This document shows positions 26,525 to 35,945 of a DNA stretch of 64,000 nucleotides, one piece after another. The notes below the pieces were generated by a model. It saw nothing but the letters and a program-made list of their open reading frames with translations, did no database searches and had not been told where the DNA came from. The stretch comes from an uncultured Pelagibacteraceae bacterium (GTDB lineage Bacteria > Pseudomonadota > Alphaproteobacteria > Pelagibacterales > Pelagibacteraceae), in NCBI GenBank assembly GCA_902634455.1, contig CACPKQ010000002.1:57581-121580 (forward strand), in the 5' to 3' direction. Position 1 is the first letter of the stretch. The number at the start of each line of letters is the position of its first letter. Both the position numbers and the translations under genes were made by a program.

Positions 26525-27738
26525 TGAATTATAAAAAAAGCAATTTATATATTGAAAATATACCTGTTCAAAAAATAGCTAGAAAGTTTGGAACACCTTC
26601 TTATTGCTATTCTTTAAATAAATTAAAATCAAATATAAAAAATTTTAGAAAACATTTTAAGTCAATAAGCCCAATGATATGTTTTTCTGTAAAATCAAAT
26701 GCAAATCTTCAAATTTTACGAGAAATTAAAAAAATGGGAATGGGGGCGGATGTAGTGTCTAAAGGCGAATTAATTATGGCATTAAAAGCTGGTATTAACC
26801 CAAAAAAAATAGTTTTTTCTGGGGTAGGTAAAACTTTTGATGAGCTTAAATTTGCAATTGATAAGAACATTTTGTTAATTAATTCAGAATCTGAAAGTGA
26901 AATAAATGAAATAGAAAAAATTTCGAAAATTAAAAAAAAAAAAATAGATATTGGAATAAGATTAAATCCAAATATCGATTCTAAAACTTTAAAAAAAATT
27001 TCTACAGGAAGAAAAGAAGATAAGTTTGGTTTAACAGAATTTAATTTTTTAAAAATTATAAAAAAATATAAAAATTCAAAAAATTTAAATTTAAAATGTT
27101 TAAGTGTTCATATTGGAAGTCAAATTACTAGCTATAAGCCTTATATAAAAATGTTAAAAGTAATTGAGTCAATTATAAAAAAATCTAATTATAATTTTGA
27201 TTTTATTGACCTTGGTGGTGGTATGGGCATTAGATACAATAAAAAAACTAAAAAACTTAATTATAAAAAATATTACACAGCAATTAAAAATTTTTTGAAG
27301 AATTATAAAACAAAAATTATTTTTGAACCTGGAAGATCTATAATTGCAGATTCAGCACTGCTTTTAACAAAAATATTATATATTAAAAAAACTAACAATA
27401 TAAATTTTATTATTTTAGATGCTGCGATGAATGATTTGATTAGACCAGCTTTATATAATGCAGAACATAAAATAATAGCTTCTAAAAAAAATAGTAAAAT
27501 AGTTAAAAAAAGACATGAATTTGTTGGTCCAATATGTGAAACCACTGATAAATTTTTATCTGTTAATAAATTTCAAATGTTAAAAGAAAAAGAAATTTTA
27601 AGCATTTGCGATGTTGGAGCATATGGCATGAGCTTAAGTTCAAATTATAATTTAAGAACAAAACCTTCCGAAATATTAATTAATAAATCTTCAGTAAAAA
27701 TAATTAGGAAAAGACAAAAATTAAATAATATTATTTAA
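26524..27738 (+). CDS. lysA: diaminopimelate decarboxylase
   Basis: LysA decarboxylates meso-diaminopimelate to lysine with PLP. The 404-residue protein shows the PLP lysine in CFSVKSNANLQIL (about residue 58), GMGADVVSKGELIMAL, the HIGSQI strand, the DLGGGMGI phosphate loop, and EPGRSIIADS. The C-terminal CDVGAYGMSLSSNYNLR carries the substrate-contact Tyr. It starts on the last base of the lptM stop codon. The usual partner dapF is not adjacent. Confidence 0.97.
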   Translation: MNYKKSNLYIENIPVQKIARKFGTPSYCYSLNKLKSNIKNFRKHFKSISPMICFSVKSNANLQILREIKKMGMGADVVSKGELIMALKAGINPKKIVFSGVGKTFDELKFAIDKNILLINSESESEINEIEKISKIKKKKIDIGIRLNPNIDSKTLKKISTGRKEDKFGLTEFNFLKIIKKYKNSKNLNLKCLSVHIGSQITSYKPYIKMLKVIESIIKKSNYNFDFIDLGGGMGIRYNKKTKKLNYKKYYTAIKNFLKNYKTKIIFEPGRSIIADSALLLTKILYIKKTNNINFIILDAAMNDLIRPALYNAEHKIIASKKNSKIVKKRHEFVGPICETTDKFLSVNKFQMLKEKEILSICDVGAYGMSLSSNYNLRTKPSEILINKSSVKIIRKRQKLNNII

Positions 27739-27749
27739 TTTATCAAATA

Positions 27750-28451
27750 ATGATTAGAAGCTTAATTTTTAAATTTTTTTTTTATTTAGGAATAATTTTT
27801 ATTTCTTTTATTTTTTTACCTGCTTTATTAATGCCTCCAAAAGTGATTCTATTTGGGGGAAAATTGATGGGGTATTGGTCTAAAATTTGTCTAAATATTT
27901 TTTTATCAACAAAAATTATAATTAAAGGAGAGGAAAATTTAATTTCTGAAGAAAAATTTTTCATAGCATGTTCTCATCAATCAATGTTCGAGACATTTTT
28001 TTTACAAACCATTTTTCATTCACCTGTATTTATATTAAAAAAAGAACTATTAAAAATTCCAATTTTTGGAATGTATTTGAGTAAAATAGGATCAATATCA
28101 ATAGAGAGAGATAAAACTACAAAAGAAAATCTAGGTTTTTTCAATAAAATTAAAACAACAGTAGATTCATCGAATAGACCTATAATAATATTTCCTCAAG
28201 CAAGCAGAATGCCTGCGGATGACAGAAGTCCTTTTAAAAAAGGAGTCGGAAGAATTTATGAAGAATTAGGAATTAAATGCATACCCGTAGCGATTAATTC
28301 TGGAAATGTTTGGCCTAAAAATGGAAAATTAAAATCCAATCAAACAATAACCGTGTCAATACTAAAAGTAATTGAATCCGGAATAGAAAGTAAGCAATTT
28401 ATTAATAATTTACAAAATGATATTTATAATGAACTCGATAGCATTGCCTAA
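27750..28451 (+). CDS. plsC: 1-acyl-sn-glycerol-3-phosphate acyltransferase
   Basis: PlsC makes phosphatidic acid from lysophosphatidic acid. The 233 residues carry one N-terminal membrane helix, then the acyltransferase motifs. Motif I is CSHQSMFET, an HX4E form rather than the textbook HX4D. GSISIERDK follows, then the normally EGTR-containing motif III, which here reads FPQASRMPADD. The changed motif III and HX4E are unusual versus E. coli PlsC, although HX4E occurs in other proteobacteria. It is convergent with dnaN and shares 4 bases (CTAA). Confidence 0.87.
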   Translation: MIRSLIFKFFFYLGIIFISFIFLPALLMPPKVILFGGKLMGYWSKICLNIFLSTKIIIKGEENLISEEKFFIACSHQSMFETFFLQTIFHSPVFILKKELLKIPIFGMYLSKIGSISIERDKTTKENLGFFNKIKTTVDSSNRPIIIFPQASRMPADDRSPFKKGVGRIYEELGIKCIPVAINSGNVWPKNGKLKSNQTITVSILKVIESGIESKQFINNLQNDIYNELDSIA

Positions 28452-29560
28452 CCTTTCATTGGCATTACAACAAAAATACTATCGAAGTCACCAGGGTCTT
28501 TAATCAATGCTGGTGAACCTGTGTCTTTAAAGTAAACTTCTATTTTCTCTCCATCTAATTGTGAGGCAACATCTATTAAATATCTTGAATTAAAGCTCAC
28601 ATCTAGTTCATAATCAAATTTAACAATTAAACTTTCTTTTCCATCTCCACTATTAGTATTGTTAACAGATAAATTTAACATATCTTTTGTCAAATTAAAT
28701 TTTACTCCATCTTTTTTATCAAGAGAAACAGAGGCAACTCGATCAACGCAGTCTAAGAAAGACTTTAAATCTACTTCTAATTTTTTTTGGTTTTCTTTTG
28801 GAATAACTTGAACATAATTAGGAAATTTACCATCAATTAATTTTGAAATTAAAATACTATTATTAAATTCAAATTTTATTTTTGACTTTATATTAGAAAT
28901 TTTAACTTCTCCTTCATAATCTTCTAGTAATGAACAAAGTTGATATATGGTTTTTTTTGGTAAAATTATTGGTTCAAAATCTATCTTCTCATTAAGTCTA
29001 ACTTTTGATACTGACATCCTATGACTATCAGTTGCTGCAGCTGTCAAATAAATTCTATCATCAACTTGGGTTTGGTGAAAAAAAATACCGCTTAAATAAT
29101 GTCTAGTTTCATCATTAGAAATTGAAAATTTACATTTATTTAAAAGCTTTAGTAATTGTTTTGACTTTATAAAAAACTCATTTTGATTAAAATTTTCTTC
29201 AGTAAGTGGATATTCAGAAGCATTTAAACAATTTAAATTAAAAACAGATTTTTCAGACTCCAGATGAAGTTTATTTTCACCTATTTTTGAAAAATTTATT
29301 TTTTTTCCTGAAGAAAATTTTCTTACAATATCATACATAATTGAAGATGAAGTAGTTGTTTTTCCTTCTTCAATTACTTCAACATTAGAAATTTTATTTA
29401 TATAAATAATATCCAAATCCGTAGCAGTAATTGTTAAATTGCCATTTGATAAATTAAGAAGAATATTTGATAAAATAGGTAAAGTATTTCTTTTTTCTAT
29501 AACACCTTGACAAAAATTTAATGATTTTTGTAAGTCCTGTTGGTTAACATTAAATTTCAT
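28448..29560 (-). CDS. dnaN: DNA polymerase III sliding clamp (beta subunit)
   Basis: The beta clamp tethers DNA polymerase III to the template. The 370 residues cover the three clamp repeats, from MKFNVNQQDLQKSLNFCQGVIEKRNTLPILSN... through LPKKTIYQLCSLL to the typical C-terminus IFVVMPMKG. It overlaps the end of dnaA by 11 bases, so the pair is translated from one mRNA. recF does not follow, which is usual for alphaproteobacteria with dispersed replication genes. Confidence 0.97.
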   Translation of the reverse strand: MKFNVNQQDLQKSLNFCQGVIEKRNTLPILSNILLNLSNGNLTITATDLDIIYINKISNVEVIEEGKTTTSSSIMYDIVRKFSSGKKINFSKIGENKLHLESEKSVFNLNCLNASEYPLTEENFNQNEFFIKSKQLLKLLNKCKFSISNDETRHYLSGIFFHQTQVDDRIYLTAAATDSHRMSVSKVRLNEKIDFEPIILPKKTIYQLCSLLEDYEGEVKISNIKSKIKFEFNNSILISKLIDGKFPNYVQVIPKENQKKLEVDLKSFLDCVDRVASVSLDKKDGVKFNLTKDMLNLSVNNTNSGDGKESLIVKFDYELDVSFNSRYLIDVASQLDGEKIEVYFKDTGSPALIKDPGDFDSIFVVMPMKG

Positions 29561-30959
29561 TTTGATTGTTGTATAAAATTTTACTTTTTAAATTATCAAT
29601 ATTAAAATTAAGCTCTTTGTCTTCCTCTCTTAATTTTTCAATAGTTTTTACTGAATGAATTACTGTAGTATGATCTCTATTTGAAAAAGCTCTGCCTATT
29701 TCGGGAAGAGATTTTGAAGTTAATATTTTTGACAAATATATGGCAGTTTGTCTTGGTCTAACTAAATATCTAGATCTTCTTGAAGATAGCATTTCATTTT
29801 TACTTATTTTAAAAAATTCACAGACACTTTTTTGAATAACATCAATAGTAACTTTATTTTCGGGTAAATTTAACAAGTCTTTTAAAATTGTTTTCGTTTC
29901 CGGTAGACTTGGAACTTTATTATAAATTCTTGAAAATGATATAATTCTATTTAAAGCTCCAACTAATTCTCTAATACTAGTTCTAATTTCAGAACAAATA
30001 AACTTTTTTATTTCTTCAGAAATATTAGCTTGAATTGAATTGAATAATTTTAACTCATGTATCTTTGAATTTATTATCTTATATCTTAAATCAAAATCTG
30101 TATTTTGAATATCAATAACTAGTCCACCTGAAAATCTCGATTTTATTCTTTCTTGAATTCTTGTAAGTTTGTTCGGGGGTCTATCTGCTGAAACAATTAT
30201 TTGAGAACGTTTATCTATAAGCGCATTAAAAGTATGAAAGAATTCTTCTTGCATTGCTTCTTTACCGTTCATAAATTGAATATCGTCTATTAACAAAACA
30301 TCAGTATTTCTAAAATAATCTTTAAATTTGACCATTTCATTTGATTTTATTGATTTAACAAAATGATACATAAATCTTTCTGCTGAAATAAACATTACTC
30401 TATTTTTTTCTTTTAAATTTAATCCAATTGCATTTAACAAATGTGTTTTACCCATTCCAACTCCTCCATATAAATATAAAGGATTATAATATGATAAATC
30501 TTGTGTAACTTTTTTTGAAGCTTCAAAAGCTAACTTATTGCTTGATCCAATTACAAAGTTTTCAAAGTTTTTATTTTGATCAAATCTATTATATTGCAAA
30601 AATGAGTCTTTAATAAACGAGATATTTTTTTCTACATCATTATTTAAAATATTTTTAGAATCGTTTTGGTCAACTATTTTTTCTTTAATGCTAAATTCTA
30701 TTCTGTTTATCTCTTTTTTATATATTTGAATAATACTTAAAATTTGATCTAAATATCTTGAAGTAATCCAGTCTCGAATAAATCTGGTTGGAACAGAAAT
30801 TAAAATATAATTATTAAACTCATCTACAAAAACAATTTTTTTTAACCAGCTATCATATATATCTAAACCAAATTTTTTTTTCATTTCAGATTGTATATCT
30901 TTCCATTCTAATTTTTTATCTTGATGTTTTAGGTTTTGTTCTTTAAAGATATTTTTCAT
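29550..30959 (-). CDS. dnaA: chromosomal replication initiator protein
   Basis: DnaA binds and opens the origin. The domains are: an N-terminal oligomerisation domain (about 17-95, MKKKFGLDIYDSWLKKIVF); a short linker; an AAA+ domain with Walker A GGVGMGKT (165-172), LLIDDIQF Walker B and a sensor Arg finger region ERIKSRFSGG; and a C-terminal DNA-binding domain with RPRQTAIYLSK and NRDHTTVIHSVKTIEKL. The length of 469 is typical. The 290-bp AT-rich gap upstream, towards rpsT, should contain its promoter. Confidence 0.98.
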   Translation of the reverse strand: MKNIFKEQNLKHQDKKLEWKDIQSEMKKKFGLDIYDSWLKKIVFVDEFNNYILISVPTRFIRDWITSRYLDQILSIIQIYKKEINRIEFSIKEKIVDQNDSKNILNNDVEKNISFIKDSFLQYNRFDQNKNFENFVIGSSNKLAFEASKKVTQDLSYYNPLYLYGGVGMGKTHLLNAIGLNLKEKNRVMFISAERFMYHFVKSIKSNEMVKFKDYFRNTDVLLIDDIQFMNGKEAMQEEFFHTFNALIDKRSQIIVSADRPPNKLTRIQERIKSRFSGGLVIDIQNTDFDLRYKIINSKIHELKLFNSIQANISEEIKKFICSEIRTSIRELVGALNRIISFSRIYNKVPSLPETKTILKDLLNLPENKVTIDVIQKSVCEFFKISKNEMLSSRRSRYLVRPRQTAIYLSKILTSKSLPEIGRAFSNRDHTTVIHSVKTIEKLREEDKELNFNIDNLKSKILYNNQNEI

Positions 30960-31249
30960 TGAAGCAACTCAATTAAAACCTATATAAATTTATTGCAATA
31001 AATTATTTTCGTTTTAGAAAAAAAAATGAAATCTATAATTGAATATCTGTTTTAAAAAAATAAATTAACTTATTAATTGAATTAAAAAATTTTTTTTTTT
31101 TTAAAAAAAAAACTATATCTTGTATTTATTTATAAATAGATTTTATATTTAGTATGTTTAATTAATTTAAATATCAAAAGTTGTAACTGATTTAAAAAAC
31201 AAAAAATCTGAGATTGTATTTTATAAAAATTTAAACTACTTGGGGTTGT
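30960..31249. other. AT-rich dnaA-rpsT intergenic region; origin candidate without clear DnaA boxes
   Basis: This is the longest non-coding gap in the window (290 bp). It contains long A and T runs (about 31086-31112) and very little G or C. I found no TTATNCACA or its complement on either strand, so I cannot call an origin. It must hold the dnaA promoter and the end of the rpsT transcript. No coding frame is credible. Confidence 0.4.
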
Positions 31250-31510
31250 TTATAGAGAATTAATTTTTTTTGTAATTCTAGAAATATTTCTTGAAGCATT
31301 TCCTTTTTTTACAATACCTGTTTTTGCAACCTTCATAAGTTCCGAATTTAGTTTTGGAAGATATTTTAATGCTTCTTTTTTATTCTTTTTTTCTAAAATA
31401 GAGTTCATTTTTTTTATTGCGTTTTTAAATCTGCTTTTTCTTGATCGATTGACAGCAGTTTGCCTTTCTATTCTTCTAATTCTTTTAATCGCTGATTTTG
31501 TATTAGCCAT
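31250..31510 (-). CDS. rpsT: 30S ribosomal protein S20
   Basis: S20 binds 16S rRNA. The protein starts at ATG 31510 (MANTKSAIKRIRRIERQ...), giving the usual 86 residues. A frame reaching 31549 exists only because no stop intervenes. It ends with KTGIVKKGNASRNISRI, typical of S20. There is no Shine-Dalgarno; the promoter predicted at 31521-31549 would give a leader of about 4 bases. rpsT next to dnaA and mutM is the standard alphaproteobacterial arrangement. Confidence 0.96.
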   Translation of the reverse strand: MANTKSAIKRIRRIERQTAVNRSRKSRFKNAIKKMNSILEKKNKKEALKYLPKLNSELMKVAKTGIVKKGNASRNISRITKKINSL

Positions 31511-31520
31511 TTGCGCGGAT

Positions 31521-31549
31521 GGTATAGCTTGTGAAGCCAATAGGGTCAA
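31521..31549 (-). promoter_or_regulatory. predicted rpsT promoter
   Basis: On the minus strand, TTGACC (31549-31544) is followed after 17 bases by TATACC (31526-31521). The start codon at 31510 lies about 4 bases after the expected transcription start. The -35 is part of a tandem 9-bp repeat (CAATAGGGT twice on the plus strand, 31538-31555). Confidence 0.5.
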
Positions 31550-31561
31550 TAGGGTAAATAT

Positions 31562-32422
31562 TTATTTTTGACATATATTGCAAAAAAAAGATGATCTATT
31601 GGATATGAATTTCTTTATTATCTTGCCATTACAACCTTTTATTAAACACTTTTTATTTTCTCTATCATATACATTAAATTCAAGTTGAAATGATCCGATT
31701 GAACCTTTGATATTTTTAAAATCTCTTATTGAGGAACCACCATATTTTATTGCTTTTTTAATAACAAATTTTGAAAAATATAATAATTTTTTAATTTCTT
31801 TATTAGTTATTTTAAAACCAATTTTATTTGGATGAATTTTACAATAAAATAATATTTCATTAGAATATATATTGCCAATTCCTGATATAAAATTTTGATC
31901 CAATAGTAAATTTTTAATATTTTTTTTTCTATTTATTAATTTTTTTTTTAAATATTTAAAATTTAATTTTTTACTTAAAACTTCTGGTCCTATTTTTAAA
32001 AAAAATTTTTCTAATTCTAATTTATTTTTAATTATAAAAAAATATCCAAATCTTCTTGGATCATTATAAATAATTTTAAAATTTGAAAAAAATATTTCAA
32101 TATGATTATGTTTTTTTGGCAATATAGGTGATTGATAAAAACTTAAGTTTGTATTTTTGTTTTTTGTTTTATCCATCAGATGTATTGTTCCCGACATACC
32201 AAGATGAATAATGCAATATTTAGAATTGTCTAATCCTAGAATTAAATACTTTGATTTTCTTAAAACTTTTTTAACAAATCTATTTTCTAAAATTTTTTCA
32301 AAATTTTTGTGCAATTTGAACCTTAAATTTCTATTACTAACAATAACTTTTTTAATCTTTTTGTGTTGAATCTTCTTTTTAAGTGATTGTTTAACTATTT
32401 CTACTTCTGGCAATTCCGGCAT
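31562..32422 (-). CDS. mutM: formamidopyrimidine-DNA glycosylase
   Basis: MutM (Fpg) removes oxidised purines such as 8-oxoguanine. The 286 residues begin MPELPEVE, where processing exposes the catalytic Pro. The H2TH region is around FISGIGNIYSNEILF. The C-terminal zinc finger has two cysteine pairs in CLIKGC and CNICQK. It lies 51 bases upstream of rpsT on the same strand and is divergent from ubiE by 38 bases. Confidence 0.96.
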   Translation of the reverse strand: MPELPEVEIVKQSLKKKIQHKKIKKVIVSNRNLRFKLHKNFEKILENRFVKKVLRKSKYLILGLDNSKYCIIHLGMSGTIHLMDKTKNKNTNLSFYQSPILPKKHNHIEIFFSNFKIIYNDPRRFGYFFIIKNKLELEKFFLKIGPEVLSKKLNFKYLKKKLINRKKNIKNLLLDQNFISGIGNIYSNEILFYCKIHPNKIGFKITNKEIKKLLYFSKFVIKKAIKYGGSSIRDFKNIKGSIGSFQLEFNVYDRENKKCLIKGCNGKIIKKFISNRSSFFCNICQK

Positions 32423-32460
32423 TTAAGATTATATTAATAAATTAAATAAAAGATAAAATC

Positions 32461-33165
32461 ATGCAACAAGATCTACAACAACAAAAAGGCCTAGTTAAAG
32501 AGGTTTTTGATAAAGTTTTTGATAAATACGACCTAATGAATGATTTTATGTCTTTGGGTATTCATAGAATATGGAAAAAAAATTTTATTCAAATGTTGAA
32601 TCCTGCTGATAATAAAAAACTAATAGATGTTGGCTGTGGAACTGGAGATATTGCAAACTTATATATTAAAGCAACATCTATCAAATCTTCAATATTATGT
32701 GTTGATCCAAATAAAAAAATGATCGAAGAAAGTAAAAAAAAATTAAAAAAATATAAAAATATTAATTGGAAAGTTTGCAGTGCTGAAAAATTAAGTGTAA
32801 CAGACAATACTTATGATTTTTATACAATAAGTTTTGGATTAAGAAATACAAAAAATATAAATAAAAGTCTATCTGAGGCATATAGAGTATTAAAAAAAGG
32901 TGGTAGATTTTTATGTTTAGATTTTTCAAAAATTAATAACTCAAATCTAAACTTTATTTACAAAAATTACTCAAAAATAATTCCTTTAATAGGAAAAATT
33001 ATTGTTGGAGAAGAGGAGCCTTACAAATATCTAGTGGAAAGTATAGAAAAATTTGTAGATCAAGAAGAGCTTTTAGAATTAATGAAAAAAAATAAATTTC
33101 AAAATTGTTCATATAGAAATTTAAGTGGTGGAATAGTTGCAATTCATTCTGGATGGAAAGTTTAA
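32461..33165 (+). CDS. ubiE: ubiquinone/menaquinone biosynthesis C-methyltransferase
   Basis: UbiE methylates the ubiquinone precursor ring using SAM. The 234 residues contain VFDKVFDKYDLMNDFMSLG near the start, the SAM-binding LIDVGCGTGDIAN (about 60), and FGLRNT with LKKGGRFLCLDFSK, all hallmarks of the family. The stop overlaps the ubiB start (TAATG). ubiE-ubiB-coaBC is the conserved neighbour set of mutM in alphaproteobacteria. Confidence 0.97.
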   Translation: MQQDLQQQKGLVKEVFDKVFDKYDLMNDFMSLGIHRIWKKNFIQMLNPADNKKLIDVGCGTGDIANLYIKATSIKSSILCVDPNKKMIEESKKKLKKYKNINWKVCSAEKLSVTDNTYDFYTISFGLRNTKNINKSLSEAYRVLKKGGRFLCLDFSKINNSNLNFIYKNYSKIIPLIGKIIVGEEEPYKYLVESIEKFVDQEELLELMKKNKFQNCSYRNLSGGIVAIHSGWKV

Positions 33166-34733
33166 TGATTAATAAATTATTTATACTAATAAAATTAGCA
33201 ATAAAATTGGCTAGATCTGATGCATTAAAAGTTGCTTCCAAAATACATAAGCCTCCTTTAGTTATAAAAATTTTAGTAGGAATTTTGTCAATTTCGTTAT
33301 TTAAAAAAGATAATCAAAGCCCAAATTTAAGTGATGAAGAAAGATTATGTAATTCTATGCAAGAAATGGGTACAACATTTATAAAACTTGGCCAGTTTTT
33401 GTCTACAAGACCTGATATTATTGGAGAAAAACTTTCAAAACAGTTTGAAAAATTACAAGATAAGCTCCCGCCATTTTCCAGTTATGAAGCCAACAATATA
33501 ATCAAAAAAGATTTAGGTGAAGAAATTTATAAATCAATAATTAATTTAAGTGAGCCTATTGCAGCAGCTTCAATAGCTCAAGTTCACAAAGCACAGATAA
33601 ATGAAAATGGAACAATAAAAGATGTTGCAATCAAAATATTAAGACCAAATATAAAAAAAATATTTAATGAAGAAATAGATGCATTAATGTTCCTTGCATA
33701 TTTTGTTGAAAATCTAATTAAAAAAACAAAAAGATTAAAATTAGTTGAGGTAGTTTTTCTTTTAAAAGAAATTACAAATCACGAAATGGATTTAAGGTTA
33801 GAAGCAGCAGCTGCAAACGAATATTCGGAAAATACTAAAAATGATTTAGGATTTAATGTTCCAAATATTTATTGGAATTACACAAGTGAATCTGTGTTAA
33901 CACTTGATTGGGTAGATGGAATTTCTATAAGAGAAAATGATCTTTTAGAAAAAAATAATATAAATACAAAAAAATTAGCTGAAGATATTATTCAACACTT
34001 TTTAAGACATGCAATTAGAGACGGTTTTTTTCATGCAGATATGCATCAAGGAAATTTATTAATTAATAATGAAGGACAAGTAGTACCTATTGATTTTGGC
34101 ATAATGGGAAGACTTGATAAGTTAAATAAAAGATATCTTGCAGAAATTTTATTTGGTTTTATTCAGAGAGATTATAAAAAAGTAGCTGAAGTACATCTTA
34201 TTGCAGGTTTAGTTCCAAAAAATATTCAAATAGACGAATTTGCTCAAGCACTAAGGTCTATAGGAGAACCAATATTTGGTCATTCAGTGAAAGACATTTC
34301 TGGAGGGAAATTGTTAAAACAATTGTTTGATATAACTGAAAAATTTAATATGCAAACTCAACCACAACTACTTTTACTACAAAAAACAATGGTTGTAGTT
34401 GAGGGAGTGGCTAGAAAATTAAATCAAGATACAAATATATGGAAAATTTCAAAACCAGTTTTAGAAAATTGGTTAAAAGAAACCAAAGATCCAATAAATA
34501 AAATTACAGATACAATTAAAGATTCTGCGGAAGTACTAAAAAAACTTCCAGAACTACCAAAAATAATGGAACAAGCAAACCAAGCTCTTTCTTACTTAGC
34601 TAGCGGAAATATTCCTCAAAATTCGAATTCATATTCATCTTTAAAAATAAAAGAGCTAGAAATGAAATCATTTAGAAATCAAAGTATTATTGGATTATTA
34701 CTGCTTGTATTTTTAAGCATCATAGTATTTTAA
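33165..34733 (+). CDS. ubiB: ubiquinone biosynthesis accessory ATPase/kinase-like protein
   Basis: UbiB belongs to the atypical ABC1/COQ8 kinase-like family required for ubiquinone synthesis. Starting at ATG 33165 (TAATG with ubiE; an ATG 12 bases earlier is in frame but less likely) gives 522 residues. The KxGQ motif is in FIKLGQFLSTRPDIIGEKL, the A-rich loop is AAASIAQVHKA, and VDFGIMGRLD-type metal and catalytic residues follow HADMHQGNLL. A C-terminal membrane helix (about 500-522) anchors it. Confidence 0.96.
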   Translation: MINKLFILIKLAIKLARSDALKVASKIHKPPLVIKILVGILSISLFKKDNQSPNLSDEERLCNSMQEMGTTFIKLGQFLSTRPDIIGEKLSKQFEKLQDKLPPFSSYEANNIIKKDLGEEIYKSIINLSEPIAAASIAQVHKAQINENGTIKDVAIKILRPNIKKIFNEEIDALMFLAYFVENLIKKTKRLKLVEVVFLLKEITNHEMDLRLEAAAANEYSENTKNDLGFNVPNIYWNYTSESVLTLDWVDGISIRENDLLEKNNINTKKLAEDIIQHFLRHAIRDGFFHADMHQGNLLINNEGQVVPIDFGIMGRLDKLNKRYLAEILFGFIQRDYKKVAEVHLIAGLVPKNIQIDEFAQALRSIGEPIFGHSVKDISGGKLLKQLFDITEKFNMQTQPQLLLLQKTMVVVEGVARKLNQDTNIWKISKPVLENWLKETKDPINKITDTIKDSAEVLKKLPELPKIMEQANQALSYLASGNIPQNSNSYSSLKIKELEMKSFRNQSIIGLLLLVFLSIIVF

Positions 34734-34741
34734 TTCTGGGA

Positions 34742-35941
34742 ATGAATAATTTTAAAGGTAAAAAAATTTTATTAATAATCTGCGGTGGAATAGCAGCCTA
34801 CAAAAGCTTAGAAATAATAAGACTTCTAAAAAAAAATGGTTCTTTTGTTAAAACTATTCTTACAAAAAATGCAAAAAAATTTATTACACCTCTCTCCGTT
34901 GCTTCTTTATCTCAAGAAAAAGTTTACTCAGACCTATTCGACCATAAAAATGAATCTGAAATGGACCATATTTCTCTTTCAAGATGGTCTGATTTAATTT
35001 TAATTGCACCCGCAACAGCAAATACTATTGCAAAAATTAGCTATGGAATGGCTGATGATTTGGCATCAACAATCGTTTTAGCTGCTAACAAAAATATTTT
35101 TTTAGCACCTGCAATGAATGTAAGAATGTGGGAACATATTTCAAATAAAGAAAATATAAAAAAACTAAAAAATTTTGGATATAAAATTATAGGCCCTGAA
35201 ATAGGAGATATGGCATGTGGCGAATTTGGCGAAGGAAAAATGACAGAACCTCAGAGTATATTAAATTTTTTAAATAATTATTTTGAATCTACGAAGAAAA
35301 AAAATAAATATAAAGCTTTAGTAACAGCCGGTCCAACTCATGAATATATAGACCCTGTAAGATATATTTCAAATAGATCAAGCGGAAAACAAGGATATGA
35401 AATTGCAAAATCTTTAAAAAAAAACGGATTTGATACTACATTAATATCTGGACCTACAAATTTGGAACCAATTCCAGAAGTTAATTTAATTAAAGTTCGT
35501 TCAGCTGAAGAGATGTACAATGCTACATTAGAAAATCTTCCTGTAGATGTAGCTATTTTCTCTGCTGCTGTTTCAGACTATAAAGTTAAAAATAAAGAAA
35601 ATGAGAAAATCAAAAAAAAAGATTTTATGAATTTAAACTTAGAAAAAAATCCAGATATTTTAGCAAACATATCTAAACATAACTCACTAAGACCAAAAAT
35701 TGTAATTGGTTTTGCTGCAGAAACAAATAATTTGAACAAGAATTCAAAAAAAAAATTATCAGAAAAAAATTGTGACTGGATTATTGCTAATAATGTTTCA
35801 GATAAATCAATTGGGTTCGATTCTGATTTTAATGAGGTATCTATTTTTTATAAAAACAATAGTATAGAAAAAATTCCAAAAATGAAAAAATCTCTTTTAG
35901 CAGACCAAATAGTAAGTAAAGTGATTTATTATTTAAATTAA
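34742..35941 (+). CDS. coaBC: bifunctional phosphopantothenoylcysteine decarboxylase / phosphopantothenate-cysteine ligase
   Basis: CoaBC makes 4'-phosphopantetheine for coenzyme A in two steps. The N-terminal CoaC half (to about 185) has the flavin region GGIAAYKSLEIIR, PATANTIAKISYGMADDL and PAMNVRMWEH, with the catalytic Cys loop GDMACGEFGEG. The C-terminal CoaB half begins at KALVTAGPTHEYIDPVRYISNRSSGKQG and includes FSAAVSDYKV and IVIGFAAET. The 399 residues are standard. It lies 8 bases after ubiB. Confidence 0.96.
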   Translation: MNNFKGKKILLIICGGIAAYKSLEIIRLLKKNGSFVKTILTKNAKKFITPLSVASLSQEKVYSDLFDHKNESEMDHISLSRWSDLILIAPATANTIAKISYGMADDLASTIVLAANKNIFLAPAMNVRMWEHISNKENIKKLKNFGYKIIGPEIGDMACGEFGEGKMTEPQSILNFLNNYFESTKKKNKYKALVTAGPTHEYIDPVRYISNRSSGKQGYEIAKSLKKNGFDTTLISGPTNLEPIPEVNLIKVRSAEEMYNATLENLPVDVAIFSAAVSDYKVKNKENEKIKKKDFMNLNLEKNPDILANISKHNSLRPKIVIGFAAETNNLNKNSKKKLSEKNCDWIIANNVSDKSIGFDSDFNEVSIFYKNNSIEKIPKMKKSLLADQIVSKVIYYLN

Positions 35942-35945
35942 TTTA

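Noticed and set aside
31081..31115. A/T run palindrome as a DNA-unwinding element
   Set aside because: Such runs are common in this base composition, and without DnaA boxes next to it an origin call would be guesswork.
31511..31549. Longer start for S20 (13 extra residues)
   Set aside because: MANTKSA is the universal S20 start, and the extra stretch contains the predicted promoter.
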